Below, in pieces: positions 1-8,804 of a stretch of 15,391 bases of DNA. Position 1 is the first letter of the stretch. Each line of letters starts with the position of its first letter. Under the pieces are notes generated by a model. The model ran no database searches and was not told the origin of the DNA. It saw nothing but the letters and a program-made list of their open reading frames with translations. The stretch is from Candidatus Bipolaricaulota bacterium. GTDB lineage: Bacteria; Bipolaricaulota; Bipolaricaulia; UBA7950; UBA9294. The stretch is from the NCBI GenBank assembly GCA_018399865.1, contig JAGYNL010000160.1:1-15391 (forward strand). Direction: 5' to 3'. A program made the translations under genes and the position numbers.

Positions 1-19
1 AGTAAAGAAAGGAGTAGCT

Positions 20-994
20 GTGCCGCCAACCGATCTTCTTTTCTTATCAGCAAAAGATACCACAAAGCTATTGCCTCCACCTTCTAAGCTGATCGATCTT
101 CTGGAAACCATGTTCCGGCATAAGGCTGCAGAAAAGACGGAGATGCCACCCAAACTTGGCATTCATCCCTTTGAACAATCCTTTATACATGCAATGCCCG
201 CTTCCGTGAGTGCGCTGGAGGCTGCTGGAGTAAAATGGATATCCGCGTATCCAGACAACTCGCGTTTGGGTCTTCCCCAGATAAGCGGTCTCATAATTCT
301 TAATGACATTAATACCGGTATTCCAAGAGCAGTTCTCGACGCATCGGCCATAACTGCAGCGCGAACGACGGCGGCTTCAGCATTAGCTGCCCGTTATCTT
401 GCCCGCAAGGACTCACACACGCTTGGAATTCTCGGCTGTGGTGTCCAGGCCCGAAGTCACTTGGCAACATTCGCATCAGAATTTGAGCTTCACGACGTTT
501 TTGCCTATGACATAAACAAGAAGATCTCCAAGGGTTTTGCCCAAGAAATGGAAGAAAACTTAGCGATTTCAATCCATCCTGTTGATAGCCCAAGACAAGC
601 TGTGGAGAACTGCGATCTGGTGATAACCGCTGGCCCAATCACAAACCCTCCGCACGCAACGATTAAAGACGGGTGGCTTGCTCCCGGCACGTTTGCCTCC
701 TCAATTGATTACGGATCCTACTGGCACCCAGACGCAATTGCGCAGATGGATCTTCTTTTCACCGATGATTGCAAGCAATACGCGTCGCATCAGAGCAACG
801 GATACCTGCGGGGCCTTCCTTCCATCGGACACGAACTATCAGAACTGGTGACCGGCCAGCACCCCGGGCGTACGGACCAAGAGCAACGCACCTTTGCCTG
901 CAACCTGGGAATCGCCCTGGAGGACGTCGTGGTTGCCAAAGAGGTAGTAGATCTAGCCAACGCACAGCAAGTAGGACTGCGATTAGCATTCTAA
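20..994 (+). CDS. Ornithine cyclodeaminase/mu-crystallin family dehydrogenase
   Basis: 324-residue cytosolic NAD(P)-dependent enzyme of the ornithine cyclodeaminase / mu-crystallin / archaeal alanine dehydrogenase / ketimine reductase family. Family marks seen: the KW pair at residues 72-73, an ITAARTTAASALAA segment at 111-124 with the conserved Arg115, a Rossmann nucleotide loop GCGVQAR at 139-145, and a C-terminal H-E-L-x-E-L segment near 270 followed by a G-I-A-x-E-D-V stretch near 297-303. The length is normal for the family. The start is GTG at 20, supported by an AAAGGAG ribosome site at 8-14. Members act on ornithine, alanine, pyrroline- or piperideine-carboxylate and similar substrates; sequence alone does not say which. 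It converges on the minus-strand operon and is probably not part of it; its upstream partners are outside the window. Confidence 0.88.
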   Translation: MPPTDLLFLSAKDTTKLLPPPSKLIDLLETMFRHKAAEKTEMPPKLGIHPFEQSFIHAMPASVSALEAAGVKWISAYPDNSRLGLPQISGLIILNDINTGIPRAVLDASAITAARTTAASALAARYLARKDSHTLGILGCGVQARSHLATFASEFELHDVFAYDINKKISKGFAQEMEENLAISIHPVDSPRQAVENCDLVITAGPITNPPHATIKDGWLAPGTFASSIDYGSYWHPDAIAQMDLLFTDDCKQYASHQSNGYLRGLPSIGHELSELVTGQHPGRTDQEQRTFACNLGIALEDVVVAKEVVDLANAQQVGLRLAF

Positions 995-1215
995 TACCCA
1001 GGACAACAACTAATAACGCATCAAGCAAGAAGTGAAATTCTAATCCAAGAGCTTGCATGACGGTGCTACATGTAATTAAGCCACAAAAATGAATGTTTCA
1101 GCCCACTACCATGCGCAACCAACACCGATTCACACAATCGTTAATAGTTAAGCCAAACTAGAGGCGCAAGCCTGGGGCAAATCCTTTACAGGACATAAAC
1201 TTCGAAGATGACGAC
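995..1215. other. Convergent intergenic gap, no gene
   Basis: This gap lies between two convergent stop codons. It carries no plausible ORF. The only small hairpin seen is AGGC-GCAA-GCCT at 1162-1173, a 4-bp stem with a GNRA-type loop and no T-run after it, too weak to call a terminator for either strand. Confidence 0.6.
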
Positions 1216-2514
1216 TCATCGCGCGGAGTTATCAACAAGGTCGATTATTATATCATCCACACGATTCATTCCCTCACGACTCACCCGAGCGATATTCTCA
1301 ATTGTCCGTTCGAGCGTGGTGGCTGCCACCCCTTGGTCATGGTCAATCGCCATCCCCCGCACGGAAAACAAGGCTGCCAGATAGGCTTCATGCGCAGCTG
1401 TACCCACCTTCAATGCACACGTGGCCTTTGCCCCGTCGCAGAACATCCCTGCTGTATTGGCTAGTAGGATGATCGCCGCCTGCTCGATCTCCGTCTGGCT
1501 TCCCCCATACAGGAGAGCCATGCCCGCAGCGGCACCAGCGCCAGCAGCCACGGCACATCCACAAACCGGTGAAAGCCGACCAAGTTTCGCTTTAATGAAG
1601 CTGGTCGTCAGGTGGCTGAGCAATAGCGCACGCGCGATCTGCTTTATGCTTCTGCCCAGCGCTTCTCCAAGCAGCGCCACGGGCAGGATGGCTGTAATCC
1701 CGTGATTTCCGCTGCCTGCGCTACTCATCACCGGCATCTTGCCCCCGGCCATACGCACATCGGACGCCGCGTAGCAGTGGGCGCGGATACGGTACCCAAG
1801 GTCATCGCTGATCTCGCCTTCTTCAACCAACTCCTGTAGGACTTTGGCGAACAAGCGCGGAGTCGCTCCTTCACGGCGCAGGCCAGCCTGGGCTATCGCC
1901 TTGTTCATGCGCACACCTTCCATGAGATAGGCTTCGTCCATCGTATCAAGGCTATCGATGAACGAGAACAGGTCAGCATATGTTAGGCCGGCCATATGCA
2001 TAGACACCAAATCCCCCTGCGGAGCACGCTGCGCATCATTCTTCTGGAACAACACGCAGCCATTCTTGATTACCTTGACAATGTTAGTATGCGCTTCATC
2101 AATCACACATGTAGCGGAATCGCCCCGCGAGGTAATCGTTGCTTCGACATATACGCCATGGCGATCCTTGTCGTGGAGAATTTGCACTTGTCCACGCTCG
2201 ACCATAGTCACTGCTGCTTTTACATCTTGTGGGAGACAGTCTTTCAGCACCTCCAACCCGTAGTCCGCGCACCCACACTTAATCGCCAATGCCGCTGCGA
2301 TCTTGTTGCCCCGTGCTCCCTTTACTCCCGGAATGGACACAGCAACACCGTTCTTGTAGATACTTGCACTGACTATCACCCGGACTACGGTATCCTCTGT
2401 ACGGCTGGGGAGCTCCTGCCCCGCGCGAGCCACGGCCAAAGCCACCGCTCCGGGCTCGGTACAGCCCAACGCAGGACGCACCTCTTGGCTCAAAAACTCC
2501 TTCACGGTAAACAT
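1216..2514 (-). CDS. L-cysteine desulfidase-like Fe-S lyase (UPF0597/SDH-alpha family)
   Basis: 432-residue homologue of the cysteine desulfidase / CyuA (YhaM) family, whose characterised members use a 4Fe-4S cluster to convert L-cysteine to pyruvate, ammonia and sulfide; related proteins are often labelled iron-sulfur L-serine dehydratase. Cysteines in the family's cluster positions are visible: Cys18 in ALGCTEPGA, Cys318/Cys320 in PVCGCAVAAGAGAAAG, and Cys359/Cys366 in MFCDGAKATC. A glycine-rich SSAGSGNHG lies at 264-272. The ATG at 2514 is chosen because GAGGAG (complement of 2521-2526) sits 6 bases upstream; a further upstream start at 2544 would add ten non-family residues. It is the last gene of the sugar operon, 33 bases after the oxidoreductase. 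The true substrate here may be cysteine, serine or another beta-substituted amino acid; the sugar context is unusual. Confidence 0.88.
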   Translation of the reverse strand: MFTVKEFLSQEVRPALGCTEPGAVALAVARAGQELPSRTEDTVVRVIVSASIYKNGVAVSIPGVKGARGNKIAAALAIKCGCADYGLEVLKDCLPQDVKAAVTMVERGQVQILHDKDRHGVYVEATITSRGDSATCVIDEAHTNIVKVIKNGCVLFQKNDAQRAPQGDLVSMHMAGLTYADLFSFIDSLDTMDEAYLMEGVRMNKAIAQAGLRREGATPRLFAKVLQELVEEGEISDDLGYRIRAHCYAASDVRMAGGKMPVMSSAGSGNHGITAILPVALLGEALGRSIKQIARALLLSHLTTSFIKAKLGRLSPVCGCAVAAGAGAAAGMALLYGGSQTEIEQAAIILLANTAGMFCDGAKATCALKVGTAAHEAYLAALFSVRGMAIDHDQGVAATTLERTIENIARVSREGMNRVDDIIIDLVDNSAR

Positions 2515-2547
2515 TGATCGCTCCTCGTGTGTGAGCACGATCACGCT

Positions 2548-4377
2548 CTAAAGGCACAGCTCGCGCATTTTACTGGCCGATGGGATACCTCGTTCAGTCC
2601 AACCGCGAAGAGAATAATACTCCTGCAACGCTTCCTCAAACGCCGTGGGGATCTTCCCCTGGCGAGGGCCCTGCTTTGCCGCCGCGAACATGCGTGCAGG
2701 CAGCCTATCGTCTGCACTGCCTATGCCGTCGCGGATATTTACCATTCGCTGCAGATTAAACCCTCGCTCCCCTGCCTGCATCAACGCAGCATCGTCCAAC
2801 TCCCATCCAGTTATCGCGTTCAACGCCTCACGCATGTGAGTAAGGGATAATCCGTTCAACGGCATCATATTGCACAATACAAGCGAATCTACCACCACTC
2901 CATAATTCTGAAAAAGCATGGCTAGCTTTGCCTTTCCCTCCATGGAGAACCGCTCGCTTACGCTATCGTACCCTACCTCGGGGATGAGTATACCTAGTTC
3001 TCCAGCATGGGGAAACGAGTGCGTATGATCAGCTCCGCGCGTGGTTGTGGCGTAATTGACAGCCAGGCTGAAGTGACAGCGGGGATCATGCGCGGGAAAA
3101 TCCATACCCTTGACCTCCACTATGAATTCGGGGGCCTCACCGCCGATCTGTTCAGCAGCGTGTCTGATTCCCCTTGCAAATGTCGCTCCGAATCCTTCCT
3201 TAAGGCCAATTTGGCGGATGAGCTCGAGCAAACTTCGCCCGTCGCCCCACTCCAGGGACAATCCTTGTACATCTCCAGGCTTAATAAGCCCCCTCTCCCG
3301 GCACTCCATGCTAAACGCGACAAATGAACCGGCAGATATCGTATCTATCCCAAGCCTGTTACATATGTCATTCGCCTGGGCAATCACGGCCAGATCATCA
3401 ACCAAGCAGTTGGAACCAAGCATGCCCAGCGTCTCGTATTCCGGCCCAGCCCCGCGCAGAACAACGCCGCCATGAGAAAGGGATATATCCCGATGGCAGC
3501 CAATTGGGCACGCAAAACATGGATTAGGTCTTGCCGACAGGTACTCGGTGAACTGAGGAGCGCCAATCATTTTTGCTCCTTCAGGCCATACATCCCCCGC
3601 CCAATACCTTATGGGCAAATCACCAACGGATTCACAGAACACGACATCGTTCGCCGTGCCATGTTTCCGATAGGTATCTCGGGTGGCTTCAATTAGCTGT
3701 GGGTTCACCCTACGGATGAGCTCTGTCAAGCGATCACGATTAGCTAAAGCAACGCGCCTTTCACCGGACACCGCCACAGCCTTGAGCCGCTTCGCCCCCA
3801 TGACTGCCCCTAGTCCACCGCGCCCGGCAAAAGAATGCCCGTCCACAGCAAGGCAGGCGATAGCCACCTGTCTTTCCCCAGCAGGCCCAATAGTGACAAT
3901 GCTTGGGGAAAGCTCACCCAGTTCCTGTCGCAACATCTCGTATGTCTGTATAGCGTCCATCCCCCACAGGTGGGAGGCATCACGCAGTTCGAGTCCAGCT
4001 TCTGTGAGCAAAGCGTACACCGGGGACGGCGAACAACCACGGATGGAGATCGCGTCAACCCCCGTGTGCTTGAGCTTCGGACCAAAGTCAGCACCAGCCC
4101 CGCTTACACAGAACGTGCCTGTGAGGGGGGACTTGGATATCGCCATCCATTTCGCACTTCCGGGAAACGCGCTTCCTTGCACCGGCCCTGTGGCCATTAT
4201 TAACAGGTTTTCCGGGCTATAAGGCTCCACTTCCGGTCCCACGTTGTCGTAGAGTAACTTCGCCCCAAGGCCAGATCCCCCTATAAACTGCCGATAGATC
4301 CGCTCTGGCAGCTCCACGATCTTCCCCCTGTGCCCGGTCAGGTCGATCTCCAGTATCTTTCCCCAGTTGCCAAACAT
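2548..4377 (-). CDS. Aldehyde:ferredoxin oxidoreductase (AOR family, tungsten/molybdopterin)
   Basis: 609-residue cytosolic enzyme of the AOR family, which oxidises aldehydes to carboxylates and reduces ferredoxin using a bis-pterin tungsten (or molybdenum) centre and one 4Fe-4S cluster. Cluster ligands are visible as Cys287-x2-Cys290-x3-Cys294 (CFACPIGC) plus Cys502 in a DSLVLC segment. GPEYET at 311-316 and the N-terminal FIGGSGLGAK region at 31-40 are typical pterin-domain motifs. Length matches the family (about 600). The ATG at 4377 is preferred because MFGNWGKILEIDLTG is the usual AOR N-terminus and GGGG (complement of 4387-4390) lies 9 bases upstream; the longer frame to 4479 only overlaps the aldolase gene. 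It starts 1 base after the aldolase stop, so translation is probably coupled. Likely substrate (inference): the short aldehyde released by that aldolase. Confidence 0.93.
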   Translation of the reverse strand: MFGNWGKILEIDLTGHRGKIVELPERIYRQFIGGSGLGAKLLYDNVGPEVEPYSPENLLIMATGPVQGSAFPGSAKWMAISKSPLTGTFCVSGAGADFGPKLKHTGVDAISIRGCSPSPVYALLTEAGLELRDASHLWGMDAIQTYEMLRQELGELSPSIVTIGPAGERQVAIACLAVDGHSFAGRGGLGAVMGAKRLKAVAVSGERRVALANRDRLTELIRRVNPQLIEATRDTYRKHGTANDVVFCESVGDLPIRYWAGDVWPEGAKMIGAPQFTEYLSARPNPCFACPIGCHRDISLSHGGVVLRGAGPEYETLGMLGSNCLVDDLAVIAQANDICNRLGIDTISAGSFVAFSMECRERGLIKPGDVQGLSLEWGDGRSLLELIRQIGLKEGFGATFARGIRHAAEQIGGEAPEFIVEVKGMDFPAHDPRCHFSLAVNYATTTRGADHTHSFPHAGELGILIPEVGYDSVSERFSMEGKAKLAMLFQNYGVVVDSLVLCNMMPLNGLSLTHMREALNAITGWELDDAALMQAGERGFNLQRMVNIRDGIGSADDRLPARMFAAAKQGPRQGKIPTAFEEALQEYYSLRGWTERGIPSASKMRELCL

Positions 4378-4378
4378 G

Positions 4379-5026
4379 CTATTCCGCCCCTTTCCCCTGA
4401 GTGCTGGGTTTACGTACCTCCGGGGGAAGCAGGTGCGGTTTGCCCAGCGTCCTTGCATAGTAGTAGAGCCTTGCCGCATCCTCCACGGCTACTGTTCGCA
4501 CTAACGTGGAGTCCAGATCCTTACCCACTACGAACAAGCCGTGGTTACGTATGATCATCGCCGGAGCCTTTTGCAAGGCATCAACCACAACGCGGGCCAT
4601 TTCTTCTGTACCGGGCATAACGAACGGGACCACGGGCACCTCACGCGCAGCAAAGTAAAGCAGCTCATAATTTGCCGCAGGCAAGTGGTCCTCCACCGAG
4701 GCAACCGCGGTGCAGTACACAGCATGCGCATGAATGACTGCATTCACCCAGGGAAGTTCGCGATATATCATTGTATGGGTAGCTACCTCCGAGGTTGGAA
4801 CCCTCCCTGGGGCAGCTTCGATCACTGTCCCATGCACATCTGTTACCACAACGTCTGCGCTCGTCATCGTATCATAGCGTACCTGCGAGGGCGTAAGCGC
4901 TATCAGGTCAGTTTCCTGATCGCGAACACTCACATTACCGCCCGCTCCCAACTCGCGCATCAACCCGCAACAACATAGGTCGGCACAAGCCTTGATTACC
5001 GCCTCACGCTGCTGTTCCAGCTTCAT
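4379..5026 (-). CDS. Class II aldolase/adducin family (fuculose-phosphate aldolase-like)
   Basis: 215-residue zinc-dependent aldolase of the FucA/AraD/adducin fold. Bacterial relatives split L-fuculose 1-phosphate or similar ketose 1-phosphates into dihydroxyacetone phosphate and lactaldehyde or glycolaldehyde; others are pentulose-phosphate epimerases. Visible features: phosphate-binding GAGGNVSVR at 27-35, TPS at 45-47, the TSE motif with catalytic-type Glu80, zinc ligands His99 and His101 in HAHAV, and a third ligand His162 in NHGLF. Length equals E. coli FucA. ATG at 5026 has GGGAG a few bases upstream. It lies 31 bases after the alcohol dehydrogenase and abuts the aldehyde oxidoreductase, pairing an aldehyde-producing with an aldehyde-oxidising enzyme. 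The exact sugar phosphate is unknown; epimerase activity cannot be excluded. Confidence 0.9.
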   Translation of the reverse strand: MKLEQQREAVIKACADLCCCGLMRELGAGGNVSVRDQETDLIALTPSQVRYDTMTSADVVVTDVHGTVIEAAPGRVPTSEVATHTMIYRELPWVNAVIHAHAVYCTAVASVEDHLPAANYELLYFAAREVPVVPFVMPGTEEMARVVVDALQKAPAMIIRNHGLFVVGKDLDSTLVRTVAVEDAARLYYYARTLGKPHLLPPEVRKPSTQGKGAE

Positions 5027-5057
5027 CTTTCACTCTCCCTTATTTTTCTTAAGCCGC

Positions 5058-6083
5058 TCACGGCACAAGCACAATCTTTATCTCATCCTTGCACGAAGTG
5101 AGTTTGTCGTATACGTCTTGGATTTCGTCCAGCGGTGCGCGCGACGTTATCGTGCGCGATAGGTCAACCATGCCAGTGCGCATCAGATCCCACGCCATCT
5201 GCACATACTGAGGAGTCGTATGTAGTACGCCAATGATAGTCAGCCCATGATAATGCAGGCGCTCTGTGGGGACAGTAATCGTTGTCCCGCCCTTGCAACC
5301 GCCGTATTCCACAACCCTTCCTCCCTTGCGGGTGAAGGCAATAGCTAATTCCCAGGTTTTCGGGGTTCCTGCCGCCTCGATCACTACATCGCACCCCCGG
5401 CCATCAGTCAGCTCGGCGATGCGTGAGTTAACGTCTTCCTGTTCAACATTAATTGGGATAACCCCATCAATGCTTCCCACGAGCTCCAGTCGCGATGGCA
5501 CGAGGTCCATTACTAAGACTGAATCAGCACCATATAGCTTGGCCAATTGGGCCATGCCATAGCCCTGAAAACCAGCTCCAATTATCCCCACCTTGTCGCC
5601 AGGTACAATCCCGGCGCGAGCCGCTCCGTACACTGTGCAGGCAAATGGCTCCAAAAGGGAGGCTATTTCGAAGGAGAATCCTTCTGGAATTGCAAATGTG
5701 CTAGTCCTTACTATCGCGGCAGGGACAAGGATGTACTCCGCGTACGCACCCCAGTTCACAATAAGGTTGTCACACAACTCGAACTGCTGCCTCTTGCAAT
5801 AGTAGCAGTGGTAACACGGAGCAGAGTTGTGAAACGCAACGCGATCTCCAACCTTCCATTGCTCAACGCCTTCACCTACCTCGTGCACTATCCCCGAGCA
5901 TTCATGCCCCCAGGGAACGGTGGGAAATACCTGGTTAGGTCTGCCGCGCAAAAATGTCTTCAGATCGGTGCCACAGGTAGTCGCCGCTTTAACTTGTACG
6001 ACGATTTCCCCCCCGTTAGGGACGGGCTTGTCGAGCTCTGTCAAGCGGATATCCCCGATTCCATAAAGCCCAGCAGCTTTCAT
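5058..6083 (-). CDS. Zinc-dependent medium-chain alcohol dehydrogenase (polyol dehydrogenase-like)
   Basis: 341-residue MDR-family dehydrogenase, similar in layout to sorbitol/galactitol-phosphate and threonine dehydrogenases. Catalytic zinc residues: Cys37 in TTCGTD, His60-Glu61 in GHEC and Glu145 in LLEPFAC. Structural zinc cysteines 90, 93, 96 and 104 are all present (PCYHCYYCKRQQFELC). The nucleotide loop GAGFQGYG is at 169-176, and Asp193 after the next strand suggests NAD rather than NADP. Start ATG at 6083: the ribosome site AAGGAGGG is encoded inside the last codons of the upstream kinase, whose stop is 2 bases before this start. Inferred role: oxidising a sugar alcohol to a ketose, or the reverse, in the catabolic route of this operon. 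The substrate is not determinable from sequence. Confidence 0.92.
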   Translation of the reverse strand: MKAAGLYGIGDIRLTELDKPVPNGGEIVVQVKAATTCGTDLKTFLRGRPNQVFPTVPWGHECSGIVHEVGEGVEQWKVGDRVAFHNSAPCYHCYYCKRQQFELCDNLIVNWGAYAEYILVPAAIVRTSTFAIPEGFSFEIASLLEPFACTVYGAARAGIVPGDKVGIIGAGFQGYGMAQLAKLYGADSVLVMDLVPSRLELVGSIDGVIPINVEQEDVNSRIAELTDGRGCDVVIEAAGTPKTWELAIAFTRKGGRVVEYGGCKGGTTITVPTERLHYHGLTIIGVLHTTPQYVQMAWDLMRTGMVDLSRTITSRAPLDEIQDVYDKLTSCKDEIKIVLVP

Positions 6084-6085
6084 TT

Positions 6086-7651
6086 TTAACCCTCCTTATT
6101 ATGCAATTGATCAACCTGACTCTGTCCCTGTTCTTTCAACGCTTCTGCCAACCCATCGTAGACGCCGGAGTTATCGAGGAGATCCGATAATTCGCAATAA
6201 GTCTCGTAGAGCATGTCATACAAAGCCTTGTTCTCTTCATTGGGCAAGGTCTTGTCTTCAACATGCACAAAGCGATCGACCGGCTCAACAAGCGAAGTGA
6301 ATGCGCCCATCGCATACGCAGCAAGCATTGCCACTCCGAACGCGCCCACCTCATCTCGGTCAAGCTTGACAAAAGGTATCCCTAATATATCAGATTTAAT
6401 TTGACGCCATAACCGGCTACGCGCCGCCCCGCCGATAGACCGAATCTCCGAACAGGGAATGTTGCGCGCCCGGATGCGTTCCAGGGCGCGACGCGTCTCA
6501 AATGCTATTCCTTCCAGCACAGCCTTACCGATCTGCTCTCGGGTTGTTGCAAGTGACAGCCCAACAATACCCCCGCGCGCGTTTTCCCGTTGCGGACGGC
6601 GGCGTCCAGCAAAATGCGGAAGAAGCAAGAGCCCCCCTGCCCCTGCCGGAACACGGCCAATCTCAGCCTCCACTGAATCAAACTGCGTAGAGGCGTCAGC
6701 TTTATTGAAAAACTCGTTTACATACCATTCATATACAACCGCAGCCGCCTCCATAGTTCCTGCCATGCTGTATCTAAGGTCAGGTATGACACTCGGCATG
6801 CTTGGGAACCCCAAGTCCTGTTCAGTGGTTACCACCAGCCCCCCTACTGTTCCGCCCAAGTCAATCACGACGTTTGGCCGGACGCCTCCTGCTCCGTAGT
6901 AAAGGCACGCCCAATCTGCCGCACCAGCAATTACCGGTGTACCCTCTGACAATCCGGTGCACTGAGCAGCATAAGGGGTAACCTGTCCCACAATATCCCA
7001 TGGAGCATTAACCGGAGGAAGCTTATCCTGATCGAGCCCGCACGCACTCAACAACTCTGCGGACCAATCCCGATTCTTTGAGGAAAACAGGTTGGTCACT
7101 GAAGCATCAGTGAAATCAGTAGAAAACTGTCCCGTCATCCTATGCACCAGAACGTCCTTGGGCAGAAGGAACTTCTCTGTCTTCCTGTAGAGGGTGGGCC
7201 GATTTTCCTTCAACCAAAGTAGCTTAACTGCTGTATAACATGTATCGATGGGCAGGTTTCCCTCAGAGAGAAACGCTTGTTCGCCCACCTTATCAAGCAG
7301 CCATTGAACCTGTTCACGACCACGCTCATCGACCCAGGTAATACAGTTGGCCAGCGGCCCCTCCTCATTTGAGTAGGGGGTTGGCCCATGGCTCTGGCCG
7401 CAGCAACCGACCGCGCTGATCGCACTGGGTGGCACGGTACCGACAGACAGTACCTGGGCGATCACACGTTTCGCTAGATCCCACCACGTATCGGGAGATT
7501 GCTCGCAGTGTCCGGGACTCGGCCGTAGCATAGGTACCGGGGCCCTAGCAGAAGACATAACTTTGCCGGTTTCATCATACAGGCTTGCTTTTATGTAGCT
7601 CGTCCCAAGATCGAGTCCCAGAAAAACCTTGCCCGTAAATTCCCTTTGCAT
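6086..7651 (-). CDS. FGGY-family carbohydrate kinase (xylulokinase-like)
   Basis: 521-residue sugar kinase of the FGGY family, which phosphorylates xylulose, ribulose, fuculose, rhamnulose, gluconate, glycerol or related substrates with ATP. Visible: the first phosphate loop GLDLGTSYIKASLYD at 12-26, a substrate-site segment GCCGQSHGPTPY at 82-93, TWVDERG at 105-111, the catalytic Asp246 in AGAADWA, the second ATP loop VVIDLGGTVGG at 261-271, and the adenosine-motif-like IGGAARSRLWRQIKSDILG in the C-terminal half. ATG at 7651 follows a modest AGGTG site; the gene begins 11 bases after the URO-D-like gene and ends 2 bases before the dehydrogenase. Xylulokinase-like by overall layout, but FGGY specificity is hard to read; a ketose kinase is the best guess given the downstream aldolase. 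Confidence 0.92.
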   Translation of the reverse strand: MQREFTGKVFLGLDLGTSYIKASLYDETGKVMSSARAPVPMLRPSPGHCEQSPDTWWDLAKRVIAQVLSVGTVPPSAISAVGCCGQSHGPTPYSNEEGPLANCITWVDERGREQVQWLLDKVGEQAFLSEGNLPIDTCYTAVKLLWLKENRPTLYRKTEKFLLPKDVLVHRMTGQFSTDFTDASVTNLFSSKNRDWSAELLSACGLDQDKLPPVNAPWDIVGQVTPYAAQCTGLSEGTPVIAGAADWACLYYGAGGVRPNVVIDLGGTVGGLVVTTEQDLGFPSMPSVIPDLRYSMAGTMEAAAVVYEWYVNEFFNKADASTQFDSVEAEIGRVPAGAGGLLLLPHFAGRRRPQRENARGGIVGLSLATTREQIGKAVLEGIAFETRRALERIRARNIPCSEIRSIGGAARSRLWRQIKSDILGIPFVKLDRDEVGAFGVAMLAAYAMGAFTSLVEPVDRFVHVEDKTLPNEENKALYDMLYETYCELSDLLDNSGVYDGLAEALKEQGQSQVDQLHNKEG

Positions 7652-7662
7652 ATCTGCACCTA

Positions 7663-8799
7663 TTATGATAGGCCGTAATCCTTAGCGGTTTCGAACATCG
7701 CGACAATGTTCTCGATCGGTATGTCCAGTAGGAAATTGTGCGAGGGACCGATAATATACCCGCCGCCTGAGCCCATAATGTCGATCATCCTTTTCACTTC
7801 CTCAGCTACCTGTTCGGGGTTGCCCTTGCGCAGCAACTGCTGGGTGTCAATACCACCTTGGAATACCAGGTCTTTTCCAAACTCCTTTTTCAATGCCCGC
7901 GGATCCATGCCTCTAGCTGTTACCTGAACCGGATTGAGGATGTCAATCCCAGCATCGATGAATCCGGGAAGCAACTGCCCTACCCCGCCGTCACAATGGA
8001 TCATCACCTTTACCTGTGGATGATCCTTCTTAATTGTACGAATGAGCCTTGAGTGACAGGGCTTTACGAACTCGTCGTACATCTTTGGCGAGATCATCGG
8101 CCCAATCTGTGTTCCTAGATCATCCGCGATCTCGACCACGTGAACGTAATCACCAACCGCTTTCATCAACTGACTATAATAAACGATGAGTATTTCGGTG
8201 ATCTTATCTAATATCGCATGCGCAAAAGTGGGATTGGTTATAAGATCGATTAAGAACTGGTCCTGTCCCCGTAAGTACGAAGAATAATCAAATATACCTC
8301 CGTTACGGTACGCAACCACAGCGTAGTCCGTGGTTTTGTAAAGCCGCGCTGCTTCTTCAGCCATCTGCGCTGTCCGATCATACGCCAGAGGATCGGGCCA
8401 GGAATAGTTCTCCAAATCCTCAACCGTGGCCCGCCGCAAAGGCGACCTGCGACATTGGAAGGAATTCACGCCTTGCCCTTTCGTGAAATCGTAATCCAGG
8501 CCCCATTCATCAATGTACGCCGCGCCCTGTTGCTGCAGCTCCAGACTGAACCCTTGTTCAGGAAGCCAATATACATGCCGAAAATCCGCGCCAAGCGCCT
8601 CCCACAGCGGTTCGCTGATGTACTCAAATCGGAACTGGGCAAACACTGGCCTCAGAGAATCCTCGGGTATCCCGTACTGATTAATCATTTCCCTGATAAC
8701 TTCTTCGGGGAATTTCTGGGCTGAGCCGCCGATGGCTATAGGGATTCGATCCGGCTCTCGATGAGAGATTGCGGTAAGGACTCTTTCTCTGGGGTTCAT
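7663..8799 (-). CDS. Uroporphyrinogen decarboxylase-fold (URO-D) family protein, function unknown
   Basis: 378-residue protein of the URO-D superfamily, which includes haem-pathway decarboxylases and corrinoid:thiol methyltransferases (MtaA/MtbA type). Visible: N-terminal NPRERVLTAISHREPDRIP, the DDLGTQIGPMISPKMYDEF segment at 226-244, IHCDGG at 267-272, AGIDILNPVQ at 283-292 and FQGGIDTQQLL at 313-323. It belongs with the large uncharacterised group often seen beside sugar transporters rather than with true HemE. The methyltransferase zinc motif H-x-C is not present: His268 is followed by Cys269-Asp270, and no Cys is seen in the GGGYIIGPSHN stretch near 345-355, so zinc-thiolate methyl transfer is doubtful. 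ATG at 8799 is chosen because an AAAGGAG site (complement of 8808-8814) precedes it and the 73 residues of the longer frame are antisense-like filler over the permease gene. Confidence 0.88.
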   Translation of the reverse strand: MNPRERVLTAISHREPDRIPIAIGGSAQKFPEEVIREMINQYGIPEDSLRPVFAQFRFEYISEPLWEALGADFRHVYWLPEQGFSLELQQQGAAYIDEWGLDYDFTKGQGVNSFQCRRSPLRRATVEDLENYSWPDPLAYDRTAQMAEEAARLYKTTDYAVVAYRNGGIFDYSSYLRGQDQFLIDLITNPTFAHAILDKITEILIVYYSQLMKAVGDYVHVVEIADDLGTQIGPMISPKMYDEFVKPCHSRLIRTIKKDHPQVKVMIHCDGGVGQLLPGFIDAGIDILNPVQVTARGMDPRALKKEFGKDLVFQGGIDTQQLLRKGNPEQVAEEVKRMIDIMGSGGGYIIGPSHNFLLDIPIENIVAMFETAKDYGLS

Positions 8800-8804
8800 C
8801 GTAA

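Noticed and set aside
1162..1173. AGGC-GCAA-GCCT mini-hairpin as terminator
   Set aside because: Only a 4-bp stem and no T-run on either strand.
4378..4479. N-terminal extension of the aldehyde oxidoreductase
   Set aside because: It overlaps the aldolase gene and the added residues are not AOR-like; the ATG at 4377 gives the usual MFG-W-G-K start.
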